A DNA stretch of 6,800 nucleotides from contig JAICMB010000178.1 of the NCBI GenBank assembly GCA_025929455.1, positions 1-6,800 on the forward strand, given 5' to 3'. This DNA is from Bryobacteraceae bacterium (GTDB lineage: Bacteria > Acidobacteriota > Terriglobia > Bryobacterales > Bryobacteraceae). Below the pieces are notes generated by a model. It was given only the letters and a program-made list of their open reading frames with translations, searched no databases and was not told the DNA's origin. The position numbers and the translations under genes were made by a program. Positions 1 to 6,420 of this stretch are shown here, piece after piece. The number at the start of each line of letters is the position of its first letter. Position 1 is the stretch's first letter.

Positions 1-301
1 CGGTAATGCCCTGCTCCGCCTTTACCCGCGATTCAGGATTGATGTTGACGAAGAACAGCGCGTGCCGGTCGAGGATCGCCTGTATACGATCGATCGCCGC
101 TTTCTGATCGCCGGGCGCGCTCGTCAGCCGCTTCAATTCCGCCGTTTCTGCCGCGGGCAGCGGGTCGCCGATGAACTGCAGCGCTTCGAGCATCCGCGCG
201 ACCTGCGCCGCGAACGGCTGATACTCTACATCGCGGACCACCGGCACATTTTGCGCCGCGGCAATCGACGCCGCACATAAAAACAGCACTACACTGCGCA
301 T
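1..301 (-). CDS. Secreted protein, N-terminal fragment; possible CehA/McbA-family metallohydrolase
   Basis: Reading the minus strand from the ATG at 301-299 gives 100 residues without a stop to the left edge, so the gene is cut by the window. The protein opens with a signal peptide (MRSVVLFLCAASIAAAQ, likely cleaved after AAA), so it is exported. The mature part is mainly helical and ends near the edge with the segment HALFFVNINPESRVKAEQG. From memory, an INPESRVK-type motif occurs near the N terminus of large secreted proteins of Planctomycetes and Acidobacteriota annotated as CehA/McbA-family metallohydrolases. That assignment is inference, because the catalytic domain lies outside the window. 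An in-frame TGA two codons upstream (307-305) rules out a longer start. No strong Shine-Dalgarno is visible. An overlapping frame on the same strand starting further upstream gives Cys/Arg-rich, low-quality protein and was discarded. It is transcribed divergently from the M49 peptidase. I am sure the gene is real and moderately unsure of the family. Confidence 0.72.
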   Translation of the reverse strand, partial: MRSVVLFLCAASIAAAQNVPVVRDVEYQPFAAQVARMLEALQFIGDPLPAAETAELKRLTSAPGDQKAAIDRIQAILDRHALFFVNINPESRVKAEQGIT

Positions 302-325
302 TCGTCATAATTCTAGTAGGTTTGT

Positions 326-329
326 GGAG
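326..329 (+). promoter_or_regulatory. Ribosome binding site GGAG deciding the M49 peptidase start
   Basis: GGAG sits 6 nt before the ATG at 336, a good Shine-Dalgarno spacing. A GTG at 324-326 in the same frame would overlap this site and has no ribosome binding site of its own. The ATG at 336 also puts the signal peptide directly at the N terminus, so it is the better start. Confidence 0.65.
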
Positions 330-335
330 ACCTCT

Positions 336-2363
336 ATGCGATTTCTCGTTCTCGCGGCGCTGATGGCCGCAGCCTTCGCGGCGGAACCGGCCGCGCGTAA
401 CCCACTCGTCGGCCGCACAGGCGACACCGGTTTCATTCAACTCGAAGCGCCCAGCTTCAACGAGCTAACGCCGAAACAGAAAGAGGTCGCCTACTGGCTG
501 TCGCAAGCTTCCATCGCGATCGACCGCATCATCTACGATCAGCTCTCGGAGTATGGATTACGCCAAAAGCGTGTGCTCGAAATGATCGTGGCGCATTCCG
601 AAGCCGTGCCCTCCGCGCAATACGGCAAGATACTCGAGTTCACGAAACTGTTCTGGGCCAATCGCGGCAATCACAACGAAACCACGGCGCAAAAGTTTCT
701 TCCGGACTTTACGTTCGATGATTTGAAGTCGGCGGGTCTCGCAGTTATCCACGCCGGCAAAGCGCGCGGTTTCATCGCGGATTCTTACACTCGCGAAATC
801 GAAGCGCTGCGGCCGTCGTTGTTCGATGCCGGTTTCCAGCCGATGACCACCGCTAAAGCCCCGCGCAATGGCCAGGACATCCTGCAAGCCAGCTCGAATA
901 CCTTTTATTCCGAAGTCACCGCCGCCGATCTACTGCACTTCCACGGGCAGTACCCCCTGAACTCGCGCCTCGTGAAACGCAACGGCAGGCTTACCGAAGA
1001 GGTCTATCGCGCCGGCACGCCCGATGGCAGCGTGCCGCCCGGCCTGTACGCCGATTATCTCCGCAAGGCCAATTCGTTCCTTGAAAGAGCCGCCGCCGCT
1101 GCCGATGCCTCGCAGGCGAAAGCCATCCGCGATCTCATCCGGTATTACCAGACCGGCGACCCCAAAGAATGGCTGCAATTCGGCGCGGACTGGGTGCGGG
1201 ACAACGGACCGGTCGATTTCTCGAACGGCTTCATCGAGGTTTACCGTGATCCACGCGGCGCCAAAGGTGCTTCCGAAAGCTTCACCGTCGTTACCGACCA
1301 GCCGCTCACGCGCACCATGCTGAAGTTGGCTTCCAACGCACAGTACTTCGAAAACAAAGCCCCGTGGGCTCCCCAGTATCGCCGCACCTCGGGCACGATG
1401 CCGGTCGTGAAGGCCGTCGAGGCGCTGGTTGAAACCGGCGACTTCCACGTCACCACCATCGGCGACAATCTGCCCAACGAAAATGAGATCCACGAAAAAT
1501 ACGGCACTAAAAATTTTCTGTTCACCGCGAGTTCGCACGCCATCACGCGCGCGGCCGGGTGGGGTGCGCTGCGCGAATTCGCGGCGAGCCCGCAAGAAAT
1601 CGCGATCTGCGAAAAGTACGGCGAACAGGCCGAAGACCTCATGACCGCCATGCACGAGGTAATCGGCCATGGCTCCGGCAAGCTAAATCCGAAACTCACG
1701 CGTGAGCCCTCCTACTATCTGAAGGAGTACTTTTCCACGCTCGAAGAAGCGCGCGCCGATCTGATGGCGCTGTGGAACGTGTGGGATCCCAAATTAAAGC
1801 AACTGGGCCTCGTTCAGAATCAGGACGACGTCGCGAAAGCCATGTACTACGACGCGGCGCGCGTAGCTCTCACGCAACTCCGGCGCATTCCGCGCGGCAA
1901 CACCATCGAAGAAGACCATCAGCGCGACCGGCAGCTCATCGCGCACTACATCATGGATAAAACCGGCGCGATCGCCTATGAGACTCGCGGCGGCAAAACC
2001 TACGTCGCCGTCCGCGATTTCGCCAAAATGCGCAAAGGCGCGGGCATGCTGCTCGCCGAGTTAATGCGCATCAAGGGTGAAGGCGACTATAACGCGATCA
2101 AGGCCCTGGTCGACAAATACGGCGTGCATTTCGATCCGAAGATCCGCGATCAGGTCGTCGCGCGCTACAAAAAGCTGAACATCCCGACCTACTGGGCCGG
2201 TATCAACGCCGATCTCACCGCGAATTTCGGCACTCACAACGAAGTCACGGGTGTAACAATCTCGTATCCGCGCGACTTCGTGAAACAGCAGCTCGCATAT
2301 TCGGCCATGTACGCTCCGCAGCCGCGGCGTTTTCACATTCCCGAACGCCCGCACCGCCGCTAA
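336..2363 (+). CDS. Exported dipeptidyl-peptidase III (peptidase family M49)
   Basis: This 675-residue zinc exopeptidase is expected to release dipeptides from the N terminus of short peptides. Residues 1-15 form a signal peptide (MRFLVLAALMAAAFA), placing it in the periplasm or outside, whereas the well-studied eukaryotic enzyme is cytosolic. Seen in the sequence: HEVIGH at 440-445 followed by GSGKL (zinc ligands H440 and H445, catalytic E441) and EEARAD at 470-475 (third ligand probably E471). GFIEVYRDP at 298-306 matches the human GFIESYRDP segment, so E301 and Y303 correspond to its substrate-binding Glu and Tyr. NLPNENEI near 378 matches the human NIPNYDDL segment, and H528 in EDHQRDR probably matches the conserved transition-state histidine. 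The 31-residue step from H440 to E471 is shorter than in human DPP III (58) and resembles bacterial members such as the Bacteroides enzyme, also about 675 residues long. The gene stands alone on its strand, divergent from the left-edge gene. Family assignment is firm; substrate is unknown. Confidence 0.95.
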   Translation: MRFLVLAALMAAAFAAEPAARNPLVGRTGDTGFIQLEAPSFNELTPKQKEVAYWLSQASIAIDRIIYDQLSEYGLRQKRVLEMIVAHSEAVPSAQYGKILEFTKLFWANRGNHNETTAQKFLPDFTFDDLKSAGLAVIHAGKARGFIADSYTREIEALRPSLFDAGFQPMTTAKAPRNGQDILQASSNTFYSEVTAADLLHFHGQYPLNSRLVKRNGRLTEEVYRAGTPDGSVPPGLYADYLRKANSFLERAAAAADASQAKAIRDLIRYYQTGDPKEWLQFGADWVRDNGPVDFSNGFIEVYRDPRGAKGASESFTVVTDQPLTRTMLKLASNAQYFENKAPWAPQYRRTSGTMPVVKAVEALVETGDFHVTTIGDNLPNENEIHEKYGTKNFLFTASSHAITRAAGWGALREFAASPQEIAICEKYGEQAEDLMTAMHEVIGHGSGKLNPKLTREPSYYLKEYFSTLEEARADLMALWNVWDPKLKQLGLVQNQDDVAKAMYYDAARVALTQLRRIPRGNTIEEDHQRDRQLIAHYIMDKTGAIAYETRGGKTYVAVRDFAKMRKGAGMLLAELMRIKGEGDYNAIKALVDKYGVHFDPKIRDQVVARYKKLNIPTYWAGINADLTANFGTHNEVTGVTISYPRDFVKQQLAYSAMYAPQPRRFHIPERPHRR

Positions 2364-2384
2364 CCCCGGCCGTATTGCCGGTTA
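2361..2384 (+). terminator. Weak hairpin overlapping the M49 stop codon
   Basis: CCGGC (2366-2370) pairs with GCCGG (2377-2381) around a 6-nt loop. TAAC at 2361-2364 can extend the stem with GTTA at 2381-2384 if two C residues bulge. No T-run follows, so this is not a canonical intrinsic terminator. It may slow RNA decay or aid termination, or it may simply belong to the palindrome-rich spacer. Confidence 0.25.
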
Positions 2385-2420
2385 CGCATGCCCGGCTTCC
2401 AGCCGAAATTCGTGCCGGCG

Positions 2421-2604
2421 TGTTGCGGCTCCGCTGCGGGTGGGGCAGGTTGTCAACCTGCGGCCGATTGTCAATCGGCCCTCGTCTCCACACGAGCCAC
2501 CGCCCCGGTTCCTTGTAGCCCATGCCCGGGTTGAAGGTTGGCGCAACTCCAGACCCGTTTCGCCCGCAACGACACCCCGCCGCAGCTCTCACCTACAAAG
2601 CTGC
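2421..2604. repeat. Palindrome-rich intergenic repeat block
   Basis: The 285-bp spacer 2364-2648 has no credible gene and is crowded with inverted repeats. In order these are GCGG/CCGC at 2425-2434 (overlapped by CCGC/GCGG at 2431-2439), two abutting perfect palindromes at 2445-2461 and 2462-2480, a nested hairpin at 2527-2557, and a 6-bp stem with an 11-nt loop at 2582-2604. In the nested hairpin CGGGT pairs with ACCCG, with an inner GTTG/CAAC stem. Several frames stay open across the spacer, but their translations are Arg/Pro/Cys-rich and resemble no protein. Such blocks are typical of dispersed REP-like or small non-autonomous elements in GC-rich genomes. I cannot tell from one copy whether this one is repeated elsewhere. 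Confidence 0.5.
2445..2480. repeat. Two tandem perfect palindromes with a shared TTGTCAA core
   Basis: GCAGGTTGTCAACCTGC (17 bp, 8-bp arms) is followed without a gap by GGCCGATTGTCAATCGGCC (19 bp, 9-bp arms). Both are perfect, and both have a single T at the centre within TTGTCAA. With one-base centres they are more likely protein-binding sites, cruciform-forming DNA or REP units than RNA hairpins, which would need a larger loop. No T-run follows. Confidence 0.7.
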
Positions 2605-2637
2605 TGTCACGCAGAGGCGCTGGCCGCGTCAAAGGGT

Positions 2638-2643
2638 AGGAGG
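2638..2643 (+). promoter_or_regulatory. Strong ribosome binding site AGGAGG for the lipoprotein gene
   Basis: A full-consensus AGGAGG lies 5 nt before the ATG at 2649. It is the strongest Shine-Dalgarno seen in the window and fixes the start of the lipoprotein gene. Confidence 0.8.
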
Positions 2644-2648
2644 CCGCA

Positions 2649-3317
2649 ATGCGCACGCTCGCATTAATCGTTCTAGGTGTTTCTGTCTTCGCAGCCGCGT
2701 CCTGCGCGCCGGCTACGCGCTCGAAGGCCGCGCCGGAGTGCGTATGGAAAGTGGGCAGCCAGGGTACCGCTATTTTTTATGCCGCCAAAGACAGCCAGTG
2801 GGGGCAGGCCGCGCGCGATCTGCAGAGCTTAAAAGCCTGCACGCAGCAGCTCCAGACCGAAGTGAAGGGCAACGACGACAAAAAGAAAAAGCTGGAACAG
2901 GACGCCGGCGATATCGAGCGCGCCTTGTCCACGCAGAATCGCGAACAGGCGATGCTCAGCGCGAACGATATCACGCTCGTCGCAACCAACATCGCGGGCG
3001 AGTACCAGGTGAGCATGCCCATGGACGTACCACGCCTCGATTATTACGCCCGGCAGCTCCAGATCTACGCCGAAGCAAACGACACGGGCAAGCTGAAGGC
3101 GACCGCCGACCAGATGAAGTCGACCTGGCAGCAGGTGTTCGTCAATCTGCAATCGCACGTCGGCCCCGATGACACGAAGAAAATGCAGATCATCATCGAT
3201 CGTCTACAGGCGGCCAAGCAGCCGAGCGAGTATCAGGCCGCGGCGAGTGACGTGGTGGGTGTAGTATCCGACATAGAGCGTCTGTACGGACACGTCTACG
3301 GCAAATCCGCCTCTTAG
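2649..3317 (+). CDS. Putative lipoprotein, helical, function unknown
   Basis: This 222-residue protein has an N-terminal hydrophobic segment ending FAAASC, with C19 as the likely lipidated cysteine. The -3 position is Ala rather than the preferred Leu, so the lipobox is imperfect. The rest is predicted helical by eye: an amphipathic, charged stretch at about 52-105 with a KKKK run at 78-81 that could form a coiled coil, then helices at about 104-118, 127-145, 147-168, 174-190 and 194-215. Two further cysteines, C31 and C64, could form a disulfide. There is no CXXCH heme motif and no enzymatic motif that I recognise. The pattern ANDITLVATNIAGEY...DYYARQLQIYAEANDTGKLK recalls periplasmic helical-bundle proteins that sit beside cytochromes, but this is only an impression. 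The start is fixed by AGGAGG. The cytochrome c gene begins 9 bp after the stop, so the two are probably co-transcribed. I do not recognise the family. Confidence 0.85.
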   Translation: MRTLALIVLGVSVFAAASCAPATRSKAAPECVWKVGSQGTAIFYAAKDSQWGQAARDLQSLKACTQQLQTEVKGNDDKKKKLEQDAGDIERALSTQNREQAMLSANDITLVATNIAGEYQVSMPMDVPRLDYYARQLQIYAEANDTGKLKATADQMKSTWQQVFVNLQSHVGPDDTKKMQIIIDRLQAAKQPSEYQAAASDVVGVVSDIERLYGHVYGKSAS

Positions 3318-3326
3318 CATGCGTCC

Positions 3327-3845
3327 ATGAGAACATTCGTGCTGGGGTTCATTGTCGCCTTGGCGGTGGTGTTCTTCGGCGCATGGATCTATTTCGGTTT
3401 CGGTGTTGCGCCGGTTGCGACGGCCGCCTCGCCGATGCCGCTCGAAAGCTGGTTCGCGCAAATGGCGCTGCACGCGGATGTAAATCGAAACGCGAACGTG
3501 CAACCACCCATTCCAGCAAATGAAAGCAACTACGCCGCTGGCGCGCACGTGTATCGCGAAAACTGCGCCCTCTGCCACGGCCTTCCCGGGCAGCCGCAGA
3601 CCAACATCGCCAAAGGCGAGTTTCCGCGTCCGCCGCAGCTATTTAAAGGCCAGGGCGTCACGGACGATCCTCCAGGCGAGACCTATTGGAAGGTCGCCAA
3701 CGGCATCCGCCTCTCCGGCATGCCGGGATTCCAAAACAGTCTGACTACCGATCAGATGTGGCAAGTGAGTCTGTTGCTCGCGAACGCGAATAAGTTGCCC
3801 GCCGCAGTACAGAACGAGCTACAACAGCCCCTCGCGGTGAAGTAG
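3327..3845 (+). CDS. Membrane-anchored mono-heme cytochrome c (class I)
   Basis: This 172-residue electron carrier faces the periplasm. Residues 4-25 form a hydrophobic segment (FVLGFIVALAVVFFGAWIYFGF) with no good signal-peptidase site, so it probably stays as a membrane anchor. After a linker, one heme-binding site CALCH lies at 80-84 (C80, C83, axial H84), and M132 in the SGMPGF segment is the likely second axial ligand. The helix that follows (TTDQMWQVSLLLANANKL) is the usual C-terminal helix of class I cytochromes c. The N-terminal half has no second heme motif. The start at 3327 lacks a Shine-Dalgarno. It is 9 bp past the lipoprotein stop and overlaps a three-codon frame (3319-3330) ending in ATGA, so translation may depend on coupling to the upstream gene. 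Its redox partner is not visible here. The role as an electron carrier is secure; the pathway is unknown. Confidence 0.93.
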   Translation: MRTFVLGFIVALAVVFFGAWIYFGFGVAPVATAASPMPLESWFAQMALHADVNRNANVQPPIPANESNYAAGAHVYRENCALCHGLPGQPQTNIAKGEFPRPPQLFKGQGVTDDPPGETYWKVANGIRLSGMPGFQNSLTTDQMWQVSLLLANANKLPAAVQNELQQPLAVK

Positions 3846-3906
3846 GCCGCCGCTCTGACGGTCAACACACGACCGCGAACTCCTGGGAACGCTGAGAAAA
3901 ACGGCG

Positions 3907-6342
3907 CTACAGCGCGCCCAGCCATCGCACGCGGATGCTCGCGCCGCGGCCGAGGCCGCCATAGAACTCGCCGAAGTGCGGCGAATCGATGTCGTTGTTG
4001 ACGAATTCGTAATTGCGGCGGGCCGTGATGTTTTCGAGGCCCATACGCCAGGCCCAGCGCTGTTTGCGGAACGCGAATTCGCGCTCGACGGCAACATCTA
4101 ACTCGAAGTAGATCGGGAAGCGACGCTGATTCACGCCGCCTACCACGCGGCCGGCTTCGTCACGGACCGTCCAGGGATAACCGCTGCGAGTATCGAGCAG
4201 CCACGCGAACGACCATTTCTTCAATGGCGTGGGCAGCAGGCCCCAACTCAGGAAACGGTTGGGCGCATCCCAGGGCAGGCGGCCCAGGTTGTTGGTTACG
4301 AACAGCGGCTGGTCGGCGTTAAGGTCGAGCACGGCGTTAGAGGATGCGCGCGAGCGGGTGTAGGCCGCAGTCCACTCGTACTGTTTCCGCAGGTTCTGGC
4401 GTACGCTGATCTCGACCGCGCGATAAGAGTCTCGCCGGGAATCGAGCAGACGGTAGATCGTCTCGGGCGCGAGTCCCGTAGTATCGAAGAAGCTGAGACC
4501 GTGAAATCCGCGGCGCATGATGCCGTTCACGGATACGAACAAGCCGGCCGGCAATTGTTCTGAAATACCGAGGTTGAGGTTATGCGCGCGCGGCGTTTCG
4601 AAGTGCCGCTTGCCGAGCACGAAACTCGAAACGGAGCTGAACGGCGTAACTCCCCCCACATATAAGGTCGAGACGGGATATTGATCGAATGGCCGCGCAA
4701 ACAGCGGCAGGCTCGTGGCGTCGTAGATGAGACCGTAGCCGCCGGACACCTTGATAGACTCCCGGCCGAACGGCGCCCATGCGAAGCCGGCGCGCGGCGA
4801 AGTGTTCCAGTTGTGCAGGACCTGGTCCCAATCCCACCGCAGACCGAGTTCGAGCAGCAGGTTGGACCGCGTGCGCCAACTGTCTTCTACGTAAGCCGAG
4901 GTTTCGAAGTTATCGAGATCGAGGCGGCCGTTGCCTTCGAACACTACTTTGCGAACGGGGCGGCTGGCGGCGTTGTAGTTGATGAATCCCGTGCGGCTTA
5001 AATCCTGCCAGTAGAACACGCGGTCGGCGTCGGCGCCGGTTTTCAATTGGTGGGTGCCGTGCCAGGTGAACGACGGCAGGAAATAGTTGGCGAGCAATTG
5101 GTCGCGCGACCCGCGGCGTTCTCCGTCGACGAAGTAATTGCCGCGGTCGCCGAAGGGCGTAAGGATGTAGAAGTCGTGCCCCTGTGGGTGCTCGGCGTCA
5201 GTGGTGCGGTTCATCGCGAAGCCGAATTCCGCAAGCGAGCCGTGGCCGAAATAGATCTGATCCTTGACGTCAAAGAACTGCTGAAATGTGTGCAGATTGA
5301 CGGTAGTCTCAGGCGGATTGAGCGCACTCAACCCGGAATGGCCGGCGTTGAACACGTTGGTGAGCAGTCCGGCGAAGAGAATGTTGGACGGCGTAATATT
5401 GAACTGGGTTCGGAGCAGGTTGCCATACCGCCAACTGGAGGTCTGGTCCTGCCCGCGCGGGAGGTCGGCAACTACGTCCTTTGCATATTGCGCGGTGAGG
5501 CTGTCGAAGAACCAGGCTCGGCCGCGCGCGATGGGGCCGGATACGTACACGCGCGGCGTCCAGCTTCCGATCAGAAACTCTTTGCGGTATTCGACTCCGG
5601 GCACGAAGTTCGTCGCGCCGTAGCGGAACTTGTCGTTACCCATCTTGGTGTTGACCGAGAGGACCCCGGCGGAACCTTTGCCGAATTCCGCTGGCGTAGC
5701 GCCGCTTTGCACCGTCAGCGCTTGCACGGATTCTACTGCGAGACGGCTTTCGAAATGGCCGGTGACGGGATCCGTCACGTTGAAGCCGTCGAGTAGGTAC
5801 AGGGCCTGATCTTCCTCGCCGCCGTTGATGTGAATGCCTCCACCGGCATCCTCCACGACGCCCGGCAGGATACGCAGCGCGCTGCGGATATTGTTGTCGC
5901 TGCGATAGGGAATCGCGAGTAGCTCCGCGCCGGTCAGGCGTTGTTCGGGCGTGGTATTGCCGGCATCGAGCGGCGTCGTGACGCCCGTGACGTCCACCGA
6001 TTGCAGCGAGTCGCGAATGTGATTAAGGACCAGCGTAATGCCGGGCGGCGCGGCGGTCGTCGAAAACTCGGCATCGCGCAAATCGAAAAAACCGGCGGCG
6101 GAAACGCGCAGCGCGCAGTCGGCGGCGGGAGTTTCGAGCGCGAATTCCCCCGTCGCAGCGGAAGTGGCGCGGAGAGCGGTGGTCCCGCAGCGCAGCACGA
6201 TCTCGGCGCTCGCTACTGGGGCGTTGTTTTCATCGACAACGCGGCCGCGCAGATCCACCTGTGCGGAGAGCGGCACACACGCGAGTGAGAGGGCGGCAAG
6301 GGACACCGCACGGACGTAAATCCATTGCGCGGCAACCGGCAT
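3907..6342 (-). CDS. TonB-dependent outer-membrane receptor, Oar-like, with carboxypeptidase-regulatory-like domain
   Basis: This 811-residue beta-barrel protein is expected in the outer membrane, importing or binding a large substrate with energy from TonB. Residues 1-27 are a signal peptide (cleavage near LSA-Q). Residues 29-107 form a carboxypeptidase-regulatory-like beta-sandwich, opening VDLRGRVVDENNAPVASAEI. A plug domain spans about 118-235, with LRILPGV (157-163), HINGGEEDQALYLLDG (171-186), and the ESVQALTVQSGATPAEFG segment. The barrel runs from about 240 to the end with alternating aromatic strands. A TonB box is not obvious; SVDVTG at 115-120 is the best candidate. The last residues are VRWLGAL, without the terminal aromatic residue common in assembled outer-membrane proteins. 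This architecture is expanded in Acidobacteriota, where such receptors are often linked to glycan or protein degradation; the substrate cannot be read here. The gene converges on the cytochrome gene across 61 bp. Only a weak Shine-Dalgarno (TGGAC) precedes the ATG at 6342. Confidence 0.93.
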   Translation of the reverse strand: MPVAAQWIYVRAVSLAALSLACVPLSAQVDLRGRVVDENNAPVASAEIVLRCGTTALRATSAATGEFALETPAADCALRVSAAGFFDLRDAEFSTTAAPPGITLVLNHIRDSLQSVDVTGVTTPLDAGNTTPEQRLTGAELLAIPYRSDNNIRSALRILPGVVEDAGGGIHINGGEEDQALYLLDGFNVTDPVTGHFESRLAVESVQALTVQSGATPAEFGKGSAGVLSVNTKMGNDKFRYGATNFVPGVEYRKEFLIGSWTPRVYVSGPIARGRAWFFDSLTAQYAKDVVADLPRGQDQTSSWRYGNLLRTQFNITPSNILFAGLLTNVFNAGHSGLSALNPPETTVNLHTFQQFFDVKDQIYFGHGSLAEFGFAMNRTTDAEHPQGHDFYILTPFGDRGNYFVDGERRGSRDQLLANYFLPSFTWHGTHQLKTGADADRVFYWQDLSRTGFINYNAASRPVRKVVFEGNGRLDLDNFETSAYVEDSWRTRSNLLLELGLRWDWDQVLHNWNTSPRAGFAWAPFGRESIKVSGGYGLIYDATSLPLFARPFDQYPVSTLYVGGVTPFSSVSSFVLGKRHFETPRAHNLNLGISEQLPAGLFVSVNGIMRRGFHGLSFFDTTGLAPETIYRLLDSRRDSYRAVEISVRQNLRKQYEWTAAYTRSRASSNAVLDLNADQPLFVTNNLGRLPWDAPNRFLSWGLLPTPLKKWSFAWLLDTRSGYPWTVRDEAGRVVGGVNQRRFPIYFELDVAVEREFAFRKQRWAWRMGLENITARRNYEFVNNDIDSPHFGEFYGGLGRGASIRVRWLGAL

Positions 6343-6363
6343 GGCGTACGGTCCAGTTCTTTC

Positions 6364-6369
6364 AATATA
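6364..6369 (-). promoter_or_regulatory. Possible -10 element upstream of the receptor gene
   Basis: In the 78-bp gap between regulator and receptor, the minus strand reads TATATT in a short AT-rich island inside otherwise GC-rich DNA, 21 nt before the receptor ATG. No good -35 hexamer lies 16-18 bp upstream (GTCAAC is the nearest), and no -24/-12 sigma-54 pattern is seen. It suggests the receptor has its own promoter but does not prove it. Confidence 0.3.
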
Positions 6370-6420
6370 CCAATGGCCCGCTTGCCGTTGACCGCCGTCG
6401 CCGGATGGGCTGCAGCGCGC

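Noticed and set aside
33..440. Minus-strand open frame of 135 codons over the divergent start region
   Set aside because: It crosses into the M49 gene, is rich in Arg, Cys and Gly, and competes with the frame starting at 301, which has a proper signal peptide and sensible composition.
930..1670. 246-codon minus-strand frame inside the M49 gene
   Set aside because: It is antisense to the catalytic region of a confidently assigned peptidase and shows no domain; long antisense frames are common in GC-rich DNA.
2440..2667. Small open frames in the palindromic spacer as peptide genes
   Set aside because: They have Pro/Arg/Ser-rich translations and no ribosome binding sites, and the palindromes explain their composition better.
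2522..3172. 216-codon plus-strand frame overlapping the lipoprotein gene
   Set aside because: It has an Arg-rich composition and no ribosome binding site, while the overlapping frame at 2649 has AGGAGG and a lipoprotein signal.
3859..3875. CGGTC/GACCG hairpin between the convergent cytochrome and receptor genes
   Set aside because: The stem is only 5 bp with a 7-nt loop and no T-run on either strand, too weak to call a terminator although the convergent position would suit one.
5047..5796. 249-codon plus-strand frame inside the receptor gene
   Set aside because: It is antisense to the receptor plug and barrel, whose motifs are clear; its translation has no recognisable domain and no good start signal.
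6388..6393. TTGACC on the plus strand as a -35 element
   Set aside because: No -10 hexamer follows at 16-18 bp and no plus-strand gene starts downstream.
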